DNA from: an uncultured Collinsella sp.
GTDB taxonomy: Bacteria; Actinomycetota; Coriobacteriia; Coriobacteriales; Coriobacteriaceae
Assembly: GCA_958419975.1 (NCBI GenBank)
Contig: CATZIG010000003.1
Coordinates: forward strand, 1 to 31,386
Direction of reading: 5' to 3'
DNA length: 31,386 nucleotides
Part shown: positions 22,398-30,897 of the stretch, piece after piece
How positions within the stretch are numbered: position 1 is the stretch's first letter
How the letters are laid out: the number at the start of each line of letters is the position of its first letter
Notes under the pieces: generated by a model
Databases searched by the model: none
Told to the model about the DNA's origin: nothing
Seen by the model: only the letters and a program-made list of their open reading frames with translations
Position numbers and translations under genes: made by a program

Positions 22398-23744
22398 ATG
22401 ATCGATCGCTATACCCGCCCGGAGATGGGACACATCTTCTCCCTCGAGAACAAGTACGCCATTTGGCAGGAAATCGAGGTTCTGGCCTGCGAGGCCCAGG
22501 CGGAGCTCGGCAAGATCGGTATTTCCAAAGACGAGGCCCAGTGGATCCGCGACCATGCCAACTTTGAGAAGGCGAAGGTCGATGAGATCGAGGAAGTCAC
22601 GCGCCACGACGTCATTGCCTTCCTGACCAACATGAAGGAATACATCGATGCCGATGTTCCCGAGGGCGACCCCAAGCCCAGCCGCTGGGTTCACTATGGC
22701 ATGACCAGCTCGGATCTGGGCGACACGGCCCTGTGCTACCAGCTCACCCAGGCCTGCGACCTGATCATCGAGGACGTCAAGAAGCTCGGCGAGATTTGCA
22801 AGCGTCGCGCCTTTGAGGAGCGCAACACGCTCTGTGCCGGCCGCACTCATGGCATCCACGCCGAGCCGATGACCTTCGGCATGAAGTTTGGCTCTTGGGC
22901 CTGGGAGCTCAAGCGCGATCTGGATCGTCTTGAGGACGCCCGCAAGAATGTTGCCTTCGGTGCTATCTCGGGCGCTGTCGGCACGTACAGCTCCATCGAG
23001 CCGTTCGTCGAGGAGTACGTCTGCGAGCACCTGGGCCTGGTCCACGATCCCCTGTCCACGCAGGTCATCAGCCGCGATCACCATGCCTACCTTGCCGGCG
23101 TGCTTGCCACTACAGCGGCCACCTGTGAGCGCATCGCTACCGAGGTTCGCAATCTACAGAAGACCGATACGCTCGAGGCCGAGGAGCCGTTCCGTAAGGG
23201 CCAAAAGGGCAGCTCAGCCATGCCGCACAAGCGCAACCCCATCACCATGGAGAAAGTCTGCGGTCTGTCGCGCGTCGTGAAGTCCAACGCCCAGGTTGCC
23301 TTCGATAACGTCGCCCTGTGGCACGAGCGTGACATTTCGCACTCCTCTGCCGAGCGCGTCGCCCAGGCCGATAGCTTCATCGCCCTCGACCACATGTTCC
23401 AGTGCCTCATCCGCGTTATCGACGGCCTGCAACTGTATCCCGCCCGCATGATGGCCAACCTCAATAAGACCCGCGGCCTCATCTTCTCTTCCAAGGTACT
23501 GCTTGCCCTCGTCGACACGGGCATCACCCGCGAGGACGCGTACGCCATTGTGCAGGAGAACGCTATGGCAACCTGGCACGAGGTACAGGATTGTGTCTCC
23601 GGCCCCACCTTTAAGGAGCGTCTCGAGGCCGACCCGCGCTGCACCGTCAGTCAGGAGAAGCTCGACGAGATCTTTGATCCGTGGGACTTCCTCACCCGTA
23701 TCGACACGGTCTTTGATCGTCTGGAGCAGCTGAGCTTCGAGTAG
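22398..23744 (+). CDS. purB: Adenylosuccinate lyase
   Basis: 448 residues. PurB acts twice in purine synthesis, splitting fumarate from SAICAR and from adenylosuccinate. The fumarase/aspartase superfamily signature is GSSAMPHKRNPI, with the mobile catalytic Ser in GSSAMP. Other family blocks are VHYGMTSSDLGDTA, CAGRTHGIHAEPMTFG (catalytic His) and ALWHERDISHSSAER. The ATG at 22398 follows AAAAAGGAG; an upstream in-frame start at 22332 would add residues not found in the family. It forms a single-gene unit, far from purC in this window. Confidence 0.96.
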   Translation: MIDRYTRPEMGHIFSLENKYAIWQEIEVLACEAQAELGKIGISKDEAQWIRDHANFEKAKVDEIEEVTRHDVIAFLTNMKEYIDADVPEGDPKPSRWVHYGMTSSDLGDTALCYQLTQACDLIIEDVKKLGEICKRRAFEERNTLCAGRTHGIHAEPMTFGMKFGSWAWELKRDLDRLEDARKNVAFGAISGAVGTYSSIEPFVEEYVCEHLGLVHDPLSTQVISRDHHAYLAGVLATTAATCERIATEVRNLQKTDTLEAEEPFRKGQKGSSAMPHKRNPITMEKVCGLSRVVKSNAQVAFDNVALWHERDISHSSAERVAQADSFIALDHMFQCLIRVIDGLQLYPARMMANLNKTRGLIFSSKVLLALVDTGITREDAYAIVQENAMATWHEVQDCVSGPTFKERLEADPRCTVSQEKLDEIFDPWDFLTRIDTVFDRLEQLSFE

Positions 23745-23770
23745 GTTCGGGCATAACGTTAGCTTTTTAG

Positions 23771-23808
23771 GGCGCTTTGCTGGTAATGTGTGTTGCCGGC
23801 AAAGCGCC
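23771..23808 (+). terminator. Hairpin after purB, possible terminator
   Basis: GGCGCTTTGC (23771-23780) and GCAAAGCGCC (23799-23808) form a perfect 10-bp stem with an 18-nt loop. No clear T-run follows, so rho-independent termination is uncertain. Confidence 0.45.
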
Positions 23809-23872
23809 TCGTTGCATTTAGGGAAAGACGGGGATAATAGTCGTCTCGAATAACATTCTGAGAGGGGATCGC

Positions 23873-24136
23873 ATGATTTCGTTTGATTACAAGCCTCAGG
23901 GCGTGTGTGCTCGCAATATTCACCTTGACCTTTCCGATGACGGCAACAAGGTGGTGGGCGTTGAGTTTACCGGCGGCTGCGACGGCAATCTCAAGGCTAT
24001 CTCCAAGCTGGTCGAGGGCGCTCCCGCCGATCGCGTAATCGAGGTTCTCGCCGGTAATACCTGCGGTATGAAAAAGACCTCCTGCGCCGACCAGCTTACG
24101 CGCGCTATCGAGGCCGCTCGCGCCGAGATCGCCTAA
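23873..24136 (+). CDS. TSCPD domain-containing protein
   Basis: 87 residues, matching the short stand-alone TSCPD family. Visible are FDYKPQGVCARNIHLDL, GGCDGNLKAISKLVEG, GNTCGMKKTSCADQL and a helical end. Four conserved Cys (VCAR, GGCDG, NTCG, TSCA) suggest metal binding. TSCPD domains also occur at the C-terminus of some ribonucleotide reductases, but the role of the free form is unknown to me. The ATG follows GAGAGGGGAT. Its TAA overlaps the next ATG by one base (TAATG). Confidence 0.88.
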   Translation: MISFDYKPQGVCARNIHLDLSDDGNKVVGVEFTGGCDGNLKAISKLVEGAPADRVIEVLAGNTCGMKKTSCADQLTRAIEAARAEIA

Positions 24137-25347
24137 TGGGTATCGCCGATCACATCAAGAACGGAATATCGCGTCGCGGCTTTGTACTCGGTGGGGCTGC
24201 CGCGGGCGCTGCCACGGTGCTTGCCGGATGCTCGAAAAAAACGGGTACCAGCGATGATGCCGCCGGCGAGCCGCAGGTTATCAAGGACGATTCCAAAATC
24301 ATCTCGATTACGGATGAGTATGAGGCTGTCGACATCGATCTTGAGCCGGCGTCATCGTGGACGCTGCCTCTGGGTACGCTGCTGTACTACTGCGACGGCG
24401 ATTACGCCGCGGCGATGATGGCGCCCGCATCGGCACTGCACGCCAACACACTCGGCGTGCTCAACCTGGGCGATGGCTCGCTTACCACATTAATCGAGGA
24501 TCCTATCGAGGGCACGGGATACGCATTCTACGATGTCCGTGCCGGCGACGGCGTATTCGCGTGGGTTGAGATGAACTTTGCCAATTCATCGTGGAAGCTC
24601 TACGCTCAAAATCTGTCGGGCGCTTCGCTCTCTGGCGACGTGCTTGAGCTCGATCGAGGTGGCAAGGACTATGATCCGCCCCTGTTCACGGCGTTCGGGT
24701 CATCAGTCATCTGGTATAAAATGCCTTCGGCAGGCGGCAATAAAACGAGTAGTGATTCGTTTTGCTATCGTCGCTCGCTTGATGAATCCAAGGCCGAGGT
24801 AATTTGGAAATCGACGGGCCGCTTTGCATCGGCCCCGCGCGCGAGCGACGGCATTTTGACCATCTCGCCGCGTGTCCGCAACGACGAGGGCGTCTACTAC
24901 GGCATAACGGCAATCGATCTGACCGACGGCAACAACACCAAACGTGCCCAGCTAGTTCTTCCCTCGTCAGTCTCGCCTTTCGAGGCCGTATATATGGGCG
25001 ATACCTTCGTGTTTTCTATCGAGGCGACCTATAGTGGCGTGGGCAGCCTGGGCAATATGGGCACGTATATCGGTAATGAGGGAGGGCCGTATCTCTTCCT
25101 GTCCCGCGAGCCGCTTGCATGTGCGGCTGGCAAGAAGAATAAATACCTTGTTAAGGTACAGGCGTCGCATTTCCTGATCGACACCTCTGCCAAGACCTAT
25201 GGCTCGCTGCTGTCGCCCGACCGCGCTTTGGAGTATGGCGATTATCCAGCTACGGCGGGAAAGTCGGACTCATTCCTTACGTACGCCACGGTGCGCAACA
25301 GCCAGGGTATACCAGAGACGGTCACTGCACGCCTATTCTCTCTTTAA
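24136..25347 (+). CDS. Tat-exported lipoprotein, predicted beta-propeller
   Basis: 403 residues. The N-terminus has a twin-arginine motif (SRRGFVLGG) followed by a hydrophobic stretch and a lipobox LAGC, so it should be exported folded and lipid-anchored. The mature part is a series of beta-strand repeats with aromatic/Asp turns (LGVLNLGDGSLTTLIEDP, FYDVRAGDGVFAWVEMN, GRFASAPRASDGILTISPR), suggesting a TolB- or WD-like propeller. No enzyme motif was found and I do not recognise the family further. The start overlaps the stop of the TSCPD gene by one base, so translation is coupled; a shared job is not obvious. Confidence 0.82.
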   Translation: MGIADHIKNGISRRGFVLGGAAAGAATVLAGCSKKTGTSDDAAGEPQVIKDDSKIISITDEYEAVDIDLEPASSWTLPLGTLLYYCDGDYAAAMMAPASALHANTLGVLNLGDGSLTTLIEDPIEGTGYAFYDVRAGDGVFAWVEMNFANSSWKLYAQNLSGASLSGDVLELDRGGKDYDPPLFTAFGSSVIWYKMPSAGGNKTSSDSFCYRRSLDESKAEVIWKSTGRFASAPRASDGILTISPRVRNDEGVYYGITAIDLTDGNNTKRAQLVLPSSVSPFEAVYMGDTFVFSIEATYSGVGSLGNMGTYIGNEGGPYLFLSREPLACAAGKKNKYLVKVQASHFLIDTSAKTYGSLLSPDRALEYGDYPATAGKSDSFLTYATVRNSQGIPETVTARLFSL

Positions 25348-25406
25348 GCTTAGAGGGGTTAAAAAGGCGCCAACAGGGGAATAAACGCGTTGTAATTGTG
25401 AGTACC

Positions 25407-25445
25407 GCCCGCCGAGCTGCCGCGTCATAGCGGCATCCGGCGGGC
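25407..25445 (+). other. Strong two-stage hairpin upstream of the two-component operon
   Basis: GCCCGCCG (25407-25414) pairs with CGGCGGGC (25438-25445). Inside, GCCGC (25418-25422) pairs with GCGGC (25430-25434). No T-run follows. It may end the lipoprotein transcript or form a leader structure for the response regulator. Confidence 0.5.
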
Positions 25446-25500
25446 TCAGGTGCGTTAAAATGGGCTTGTTCTTAGCTAATTGAGACAGGGGGGCCGTGTT

Positions 25501-26223
25501 ATGGCTTCAGATGCAAAAAAGATTCTGCTGGTCGAGGATGAGAAGGCAATCCGTGACGCCGTCGCTGCCTATCTCGAGCGCGAAGGCTACTGGGTTGTGG
25601 GCGTCGGCGACGGTCAGTCCGCGATCGAGGAGTTCGAGAAGCATCAGTTCGACCTGGTCGTGCTCGACCTTATGCTCCCCAAGATTCCCGGCGAGCGCGT
25701 TTGCCGCACCATTCGCGATACCTCGGATGTCCCCATCATCATGCTGACGGCTAAGGGCGAGATCGAGGACCGTATTATCGGTCTTGAGCTCGGCGCCGAT
25801 GACTATCTGATTAAGCCGTTCTCGCCGCGCGAGCTCGTCGCCCGCGTTCGTGCTCTGTTCCGCCGTGCCCATCAGGCCGACGAACCCGCCGTCGAGGTGC
25901 TCGACTTCGGCGATCTGGTCATCGATATCTCGGGCCACAAGATCTTGGTCGAGGGCAAGGAAGTCGATCTGACGGCTTCCGAGTTCAAGCTGCTCACCAC
26001 GCTTGCCCGCCATCCCGGCCGTGTGTATAACCGCATGGAGCTGGTCGAGAAAGTGCTCGGGTATGACTTTGAGGGCTATGAGCGCACCATCGATAGCCAC
26101 GTGAAGAATCTTCGCGCCAAGCTGGGCGATGATCCCAAGAAGCCCAAGTGGCTCTACACCGTCCATGGTGTCGGCTATCGCTTCGAGGCTCCGGCCAAGA
26201 CCGATAAGTCGGACGAGAAATAG
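25501..26223 (+). CDS. OmpR-family response regulator
   Basis: 240 residues from ATG 25501, which follows AGGGGGG; the TTG at 25480 is less likely. Residues 7-120 form a receiver domain with acidic pocket EDE (12-14), phosphoacceptor Asp56 in VVLDLMLP, the switch Thr in IIMLTAKGE and Lys in DYLIKPFSPREL. Residues about 140-235 form the OmpR/PhoB winged helix (VDLTASEFKLLTTLARHPGR, SHVKNLRAKLGDDPKKP, YTVHGVGYRF). It is followed 11 bp later by its kinase. The regulated genes cannot be read from sequence. Confidence 0.95.
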   Translation: MASDAKKILLVEDEKAIRDAVAAYLEREGYWVVGVGDGQSAIEEFEKHQFDLVVLDLMLPKIPGERVCRTIRDTSDVPIIMLTAKGEIEDRIIGLELGADDYLIKPFSPRELVARVRALFRRAHQADEPAVEVLDFGDLVIDISGHKILVEGKEVDLTASEFKLLTTLARHPGRVYNRMELVEKVLGYDFEGYERTIDSHVKNLRAKLGDDPKKPKWLYTVHGVGYRFEAPAKTDKSDEK

Positions 26224-26234
26224 GGAAATCACAT

Positions 26235-27800
26235 ATGACACCTGCGCGCTTTGAAATCGGACAAAAGCACAAGCAGGAGAGCGAGGCGGGTTCCAAGGCT
26301 AGTTGGAACACGCCTCGTTCCGATTCACGGCCAACGATGAGCTATCCCTCGCGCATGGCACTTGCTTTTGCTCTGACATCGCTCATGACGGTATTGGTGC
26401 TGGTGGGCGTTGTCTCTGTTGTGTGGGGCACGGTCTTTTCGGATTACACACGCTCCAATATCGTCGAAATCGCAAATTCCGCTGCCGAGAAGTTGGCGAC
26501 CTCATATGAGGAAAACGGCTCTTGGACCGCGGGAGAACTGCGCACGGTCGCAACGTCGAGTTTGGTTTCCGACGATCTGGGCATGCAGGTCGTCAATAAA
26601 AAGGGTGTGATCGTTTATGACGATTCCTGGCCCTCGGCAAGCGCCACCGCCGATGTACGCGAAAACCAGGCTACGACCGACGACACGAGCGGCAAGAGGG
26701 CATCGCATAGCCCGGTCTCGTCTGCTCCAACCGACTCCGATAGCGTTGCTAACGTCGAGATTGTAACGTCTTCCGGCGAGCATGTCGGACAGGTAAAGCT
26801 GTGGGCCATCGGCTCCGACGCTCTGCTCACCAAGGCGGACTCTGCGTTTAGGGAGAAGACCTTTAACGCCATGGCCCTCGCCGCGGTTGTTGCAATCTGC
26901 ATTTCGGTCGTTATCGGATCGCTCGTGTCGCGCATGCTCACCAAGCCGATTCATCGCATCACCAGTACCGCAAAGCAAATCCGTGACGGCGACCTGTCGG
27001 CTCGCACGGGACTGCGCGGTGATGACGAGATCGATCAGCTGGGTGAGACCTTCGATGAGATGGCCACTTCGCTCGAGAAGGATATGAAACACGAGAAGCG
27101 CCTGACCTCAGACGTTGCACACGAGCTTCGCACGCCGCTTATGGCCATGCTCGCAACGGTCGAGGCCATGCAGGATGGCGTGTATCCCACCGACGATGAG
27201 CATTTGGAAACCGTTGCTTCCGAGACGCGTCGCCTGGCTCGTCTGGTGCAGCAGATGCTCGACCTGTCGCGCATGGAAAACAGCACGGCTCCGCTCAACC
27301 TTGAGCCGGTGGACATGGTTCCTTTCGTGCGTTCCATCGTTAATGCCCAGGAGCGCCTGTTTGTCGACCGCGATCTGCGCCTGCGTTTTGCGGACGAGAC
27401 CCAGGGTCACGACGATGTCGTCGAGGCCGATCCCGACATGATCACGCAATGTGTTATCAACCTCATGAGCAACGCCATGCGCTACACCCCCGAGGGCGGT
27501 TGGGTCGTGGTGTCGGTGCTCAGTGACCGCAAGCACGTCAGCATTGCCGTTTCTGATACCGGCATCGGTATTGCCAAGGACGATTTGTCGCGCATCTTCG
27601 GGCGGTTTTGGCGCGCCGATGCCAGCCGCGCCCGCGAAGCTGGCGGCCTGGGCGTTGGCCTCGCCGTGACCAAGCAGATCGTCGAGCGTCACCATGGCTA
27701 CATATCCGTGGAGTCGGAGCTTGGAAAGGGTACGACTTTTACAATTCATCTGCCCCGCGAGCACACGGCAGACGCGGCATCTACTACAATGGAGCACTAG
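26235..27800 (+). CDS. Sensor histidine kinase
   Basis: 521 residues. There are two membrane segments, about 42-66 and 211-233, with a roughly 145-residue extracellular domain between them; this contains a Ser/Thr/Asp-rich stretch (about 134-172). A HAMP linker (about 233-285) leads to the dimerisation helix with phospho-His296 (SDVAHELRTPL). The ATPase domain shows the N box (NLMSNAMRYTP), G1 (DTGIGIA) and G2 (GLGVGLAV). The cytoplasmic N-terminus of about 40 polar residues is unusually long. With the response regulator it forms a two-component system resembling envelope-stress or phosphate-type pairs; the stimulus is unknown. Confidence 0.94.
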   Translation: MTPARFEIGQKHKQESEAGSKASWNTPRSDSRPTMSYPSRMALAFALTSLMTVLVLVGVVSVVWGTVFSDYTRSNIVEIANSAAEKLATSYEENGSWTAGELRTVATSSLVSDDLGMQVVNKKGVIVYDDSWPSASATADVRENQATTDDTSGKRASHSPVSSAPTDSDSVANVEIVTSSGEHVGQVKLWAIGSDALLTKADSAFREKTFNAMALAAVVAICISVVIGSLVSRMLTKPIHRITSTAKQIRDGDLSARTGLRGDDEIDQLGETFDEMATSLEKDMKHEKRLTSDVAHELRTPLMAMLATVEAMQDGVYPTDDEHLETVASETRRLARLVQQMLDLSRMENSTAPLNLEPVDMVPFVRSIVNAQERLFVDRDLRLRFADETQGHDDVVEADPDMITQCVINLMSNAMRYTPEGGWVVVSVLSDRKHVSIAVSDTGIGIAKDDLSRIFGRFWRADASRAREAGGLGVGLAVTKQIVERHHGYISVESELGKGTTFTIHLPREHTADAASTTMEH

Positions 27801-27858
27801 CTTTTCGCTATTCGGTGAAGGAGGGGCCGCGTCCCTGCCGCTCCGAGTTTGCGAAAAC

Positions 27859-27878
27859 ATGCGGGAAAGAACCCGCAT
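27859..27878 (+). terminator. Hairpin ahead of purC
   Basis: ATGCGGG (27859-27865) and CCCGCAT (27872-27878) with loop AAAGAA are followed by TTCTG, a poor T-run. It may be a weak terminator of the two-component operon or an attenuator in the purC leader. A TACAAT at 27785-27790 inside the kinase tail could be the purC -10. Confidence 0.4.
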
Positions 27879-27909
27879 TTCTGTCGTATTTAGGTAAGGA
27901 GTGACTCAC

Positions 27910-28797
27910 GTGACAACGATGGAGCGTCGTCCGGATTCCCGTGGCAAGGTTCGTGATATTTACGATGCCGGTGAAAACCTGCTGATGGTCGCCACCGACC
28001 GCATTTCTGCGTTCGACTTCATTCTTCCCGACGAGATTCCGTTTAAGGGAGAGGTACTCAATCGCATCTCGGCATTCTGGTTCGATAAGTTTGCCGACAT
28101 CGTCCCCAACCATCTCGTTTCCATCGACCCGGCGGATTTCCCCGAGGAGTTTGCTGAGTATCGTGACTACCTCGCTGGCCGCGCCATGCTGGTTAAGAAG
28201 GCCCAGACGATTCCTATCGAGTGCATCGTCCGCGGCTATCTGACCGGTTCGGGCAAGAAGACCTACGACGAGAACGGCACCGTCTGCGGCATCCAGCTGC
28301 CTGAGGGCCTGACCGAGGCTTCCAAGCTTCCTGAGCCGCTGTTCACGCCGTCCACGAAGGCCGAGATCGGTGACCACGACGAGAACATCTCGTTCGAGCG
28401 TTGCTGCGAGATCGTGGGCGAGGACATCGCCACGCAGATTCGTGACCTTTCCCTCAAGATCTACAAGGCTGCCGCCGAGTACGCCGCGACCCGTGGCATC
28501 ATCATTGCCGACACCAAGTTCGAGTTTGGTGTCATCGATGGCAAGGTCACGCTGATCGACGAGTGTCTCACGCCCGACTCCAGCCGTTTCTGGCCTGCTG
28601 CCAGCTACGAGGAGGGCAAGATCCAGCCTAGCTACGACAAGCAATTCGTCCGCAATTGGCTCAAGGCCAACTGGGATATGACGGGGGAGACCCCGCACCT
28701 GCCCGCCGAGGTCATCGATGGCACGTCCGAGCGCTATCGCGAGGCCTTCCAGATCATCACGGGCTCCCAGTTCACAAGCATGAAGGAGAACGCATAA
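27910..28797 (+). CDS. purC: Phosphoribosylaminoimidazole-succinocarboxamide synthase
   Basis: 295 residues from GTG 27910, with AAGGAG 8 bp upstream; the GTG at 27901 would sit on top of that site. PurC (SAICAR synthetase) joins CAIR and aspartate with ATP in purine synthesis. Family blocks are RGKVRDIYDAGENLLMVATD, RISAFDF, IECIVRGYLTGSG, IIADTKFEFG and IDECLTPDSSRFW. Its stop codon directly abuts the next start, so they are coupled. PurB, encoded about 5 kb upstream, acts on its product. Confidence 0.96.
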   Translation: MTTMERRPDSRGKVRDIYDAGENLLMVATDRISAFDFILPDEIPFKGEVLNRISAFWFDKFADIVPNHLVSIDPADFPEEFAEYRDYLAGRAMLVKKAQTIPIECIVRGYLTGSGKKTYDENGTVCGIQLPEGLTEASKLPEPLFTPSTKAEIGDHDENISFERCCEIVGEDIATQIRDLSLKIYKAAAEYAATRGIIIADTKFEFGVIDGKVTLIDECLTPDSSRFWPAASYEEGKIQPSYDKQFVRNWLKANWDMTGETPHLPAEVIDGTSERYREAFQIITGSQFTSMKENA

Positions 28798-29373
28798 GTG
28801 AGTACCCGTAGCGCCACGAACAAGCGCACGCAATCCCACGAAGTTACCGGGGTTGCGCGCAAGTCTGCCGCATCTGCTAAGCCCGCCCGCCAAGCAGCGA
28901 GCTCCGTTCGCGTCGTGCCGGCTTCGTCTAAGGCACGCCGCAAAGAGCTCGAGAAGGGCGAGAACCTCGAGGGCCTCTCTAAAGAGGAGAAGCGCGCCCG
29001 CAAGGCTAAGCAGCGCGCCAAGGAGGACCGCATCTATACGGTGTCGAATATCCTCCTCAAGCAGGACGAGGACTACACCAAGCGCCGTCGCATCTGGTGG
29101 ATTGTGCTCGCCATTGGCATGGTGCTCGTCGTGGCAATTTGGGCCTCGCTGTACTTCGCTCCCGCTGGCATGGTGTCCAGCCCTGTCCAGATGGTCGGCA
29201 TTGTTTTGTCCTACGTCATCATTTTGGGCGACTTTATCTATGACTTCGCTCGTATTCGTCCCTTGCGCAACATGTACCGCGCGCAGGCCGAGGGCATGTC
29301 CGAGAACAAGCTCAACGCTCTTATTGAGCGCGCGGCTGCCGAGGAGGACAAGAAGGACTCCAAGAAGAAGTAG
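28798..29373 (+). CDS. Membrane protein with basic N-terminus, unknown function
   Basis: 191 residues, family not recognised. The GTG start follows the purC TAA with no gap, and AAGGAG lies 9 bp upstream inside purC. Residues 1-95 are rich in Lys, Arg, Ala and Ser and probably cytoplasmic with a coiled section (EEKRARKAKQRAKEDR). Two membrane segments follow (WWIVLAIGMVLVVAIWASLY and MVGIVLSYVIILGDFIYDF). The tail is charged and helical, ending EEDKKDSKKK. The coupling to purC may be only for expression. Confidence 0.8.
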   Translation: MSTRSATNKRTQSHEVTGVARKSAASAKPARQAASSVRVVPASSKARRKELEKGENLEGLSKEEKRARKAKQRAKEDRIYTVSNILLKQDEDYTKRRRIWWIVLAIGMVLVVAIWASLYFAPAGMVSSPVQMVGIVLSYVIILGDFIYDFARIRPLRNMYRAQAEGMSENKLNALIERAAAEEDKKDSKKK

Positions 29374-29405
29374 CGTTTGCATACATACTTATCGCTAAGA
29401 TATAA

Positions 29406-29434
29406 GGCGCGTCGTTTTTGCGGCGCGCCTTTTT
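29406..29434 (+). terminator. Terminator after the purC operon
   Basis: GGCGCGTCG (29406-29414) pairs with CGGCGCGCC (29421-29429), with one G-T pair, and five T follow. Confidence 0.88.
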
Positions 29435-29462
29435 ACTGTTCTATAGATAGATGGAGTGGCAC

Positions 29463-30743
29463 ATGATTCGAGCTGCCCTGACGGTCGAAGAGGCTCTGGA
29501 GGGCATGAAGGCCCTGGAGCCCAAGATTAAAAACTACGCGCGCCTGGTCGTCCGCAAGGGCGTAAACGTCAAGCCCGGCCAGGAGGTCGTCGTTCAGTCT
29601 CCGGTCGAGTGCGCGCCGTTTGCGCGCGTGGTGGTCGCGGAGGCCTATGCTGCCGGCGCCGGCCACGTGACGGTCATTTGGGCCGATGATGCCGTGACGA
29701 GGCTCACGTACGAGCATGTCGAGAAAAGCTATTTTGAGCAGACACCCGAGTGGAAGCGCATGCAGCTGGATTCCTTGGCCCAGGATGGTGCCTGCTTTGT
29801 CTTTATCGAAGGTGCGGATCCTGCGGCCCTCAAGGGCATCGATCCAGCCAAGCCGGCCGCGGCATCAAAGGCGAGGAATACGCAGTGCAAAGTTTTCCGC
29901 CGTGGACTGGATTACAACATCAATCCGTGGTGCATCGCCGGCGCTCCGGTCGTGGCTTGGGCGCACGAGGCGTTCCCAGGAGACGCCGATGAGGTTGCAA
30001 TCTATAAACTGTGGAATGCGATTCTGCACACTGCGCGCGCCGATGGCCAGGACCCGGAGAGCGACTGGGAACTCCATGACGCCGCATTCGAAAAGAACCT
30101 GCGTTTCCTGAACGACAATCGTTTCGACTACCTGCATTACACCGCGGCAAATGGAACCGATCTGACGATTGGCATGACGAAGGGTCACGAGTGGGCCGGC
30201 GGCAAGGGCAAGACGCCCGATGGACACCCCTTCTTCCCCAACATTCCCACCGAGGAAGTCTTCACCTCGCCCGATCGCATGCGCGCCGACGGTATCGTGT
30301 ACTCGGCCATGCCGCTCATCCACCACGGCAATAAAGTCGAAGATTTTTGGATTAAGTTCGAGGGCGGCCGCGTGGTGGACTACGACGCCCGCGTGGGCAA
30401 GGCAACGCTTGCGAGCATTATTGACACCGATGAAGGTGCCGCTCATCTGGGCGAGGTCGCGCTCATTTCCAAGAACACTCCGATCCGCGAAAGCGGCGTT
30501 CTGTTCTATGACACGCTCTATGACGAGAACGCTAGCTGCCATCTCGCGCTAGGTGTCGGTTTCCCCGAATGCATCGAGGGTGGGTACGACATGTCCAAGG
30601 AAGAGCTCCTGGAGCATGGCGTTAACGTCTCGAGCACGCACGTCGATTTTATGATCGGCACGGACGACATCGATATTACGGGCATTACGCCTGATGGACG
30701 TGAAGTTGTGATTTTCCAGAACGGCCAATGGAGTTGGGAATAG
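29463..30743 (+). CDS. M29-family aminopeptidase
   Basis: 426 residues from ATG 29463, with GGAG 6 bp upstream; the ATG at 29451 has no site. It matches the thermophilic aminopeptidase (AmpS/PepS/AmpT) family of dinuclear-metal exopeptidases. The N-terminal domain has VRKGVNVKPGQEVVVQSPVE and VTVIWADD. The C-terminal catalytic part has DLTIGM, FFPNIPTEEVFTSPD (metal Glu), HLGEVALISKNTPI (Glu), FYDTLYDENASCHLALG (His/Tyr region) and STHVDFMIG (His and Asp). It is a cytoplasmic single-gene unit between a terminator and tRNA-Lys. Confidence 0.93.
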   Translation: MIRAALTVEEALEGMKALEPKIKNYARLVVRKGVNVKPGQEVVVQSPVECAPFARVVVAEAYAAGAGHVTVIWADDAVTRLTYEHVEKSYFEQTPEWKRMQLDSLAQDGACFVFIEGADPAALKGIDPAKPAAASKARNTQCKVFRRGLDYNINPWCIAGAPVVAWAHEAFPGDADEVAIYKLWNAILHTARADGQDPESDWELHDAAFEKNLRFLNDNRFDYLHYTAANGTDLTIGMTKGHEWAGGKGKTPDGHPFFPNIPTEEVFTSPDRMRADGIVYSAMPLIHHGNKVEDFWIKFEGGRVVDYDARVGKATLASIIDTDEGAAHLGEVALISKNTPIRESGVLFYDTLYDENASCHLALGVGFPECIEGGYDMSKEELLEHGVNVSSTHVDFMIGTDDIDITGITPDGREVVIFQNGQWSWE

Positions 30744-30756
30744 TCCCAGACCGTGG

Positions 30757-30762
30757 TACAAT
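30757..30762 (+). promoter_or_regulatory. -10 element of tRNA-Lys
   Basis: TACAAT ends 9 bp before the tRNA 5' end. No clear -35 is visible in the tail of the aminopeptidase gene at the usual spacing. Confidence 0.5.
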
Positions 30763-30771
30763 GCCACCCGC

Positions 30772-30847
30772 GGGCCGTTAGCTCAGCTGGCAGAGCAGGG
30801 GACTTTTAATCCCAAGGTCCAGGGTTCGAACCCCTGACGGCCCACCA
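30772..30847 (+). tRNA. tRNA-Lys (UUU), CCA encoded
   Basis: Acceptor arms GGGCCGT (30772-30778) and ACGGCCC (30837-30843) pair perfectly. The D-arm has AGCTCAGCTGGCAGAGC, and the anticodon loop CTTTTAA gives UUU. The T-arm is CAGGG-TTCGAAC-CCCTG. Discriminator A and CCA (30845-30847) are encoded. Its 3' end is repeated at 31004-31022. Confidence 0.97.
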
Positions 30848-30856
30848 TGGAATAGA

Positions 30857-30886
30857 AAGCGATCAACTCCGGTTGGTCGCTTTTTT
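30857..30886 (+). terminator. Terminator of tRNA-Lys
   Basis: AAGCGATCAAC (30857-30867) pairs with GTTGGTCGCTT (30872-30882) over loop TCCG, followed by T to 30886. A structurally equivalent hairpin with changed base pairs recurs at 31036-31059. Confidence 0.9.
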
Positions 30887-30897
30887 GTTGCCGGTGC

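Noticed and set aside
22002..23084. 360-codon minus-strand frame covering the tRNA-Gly repeats and part of purB
   Set aside because: Overlaps well-supported purB and hairpin repeats; the protein has no recognisable pattern.
27801..27909. Purine riboswitch in the purC leader
   Set aside because: Only one simple hairpin is visible; the conserved loop sequences of purine or PRPP riboswitches are not recognisable.
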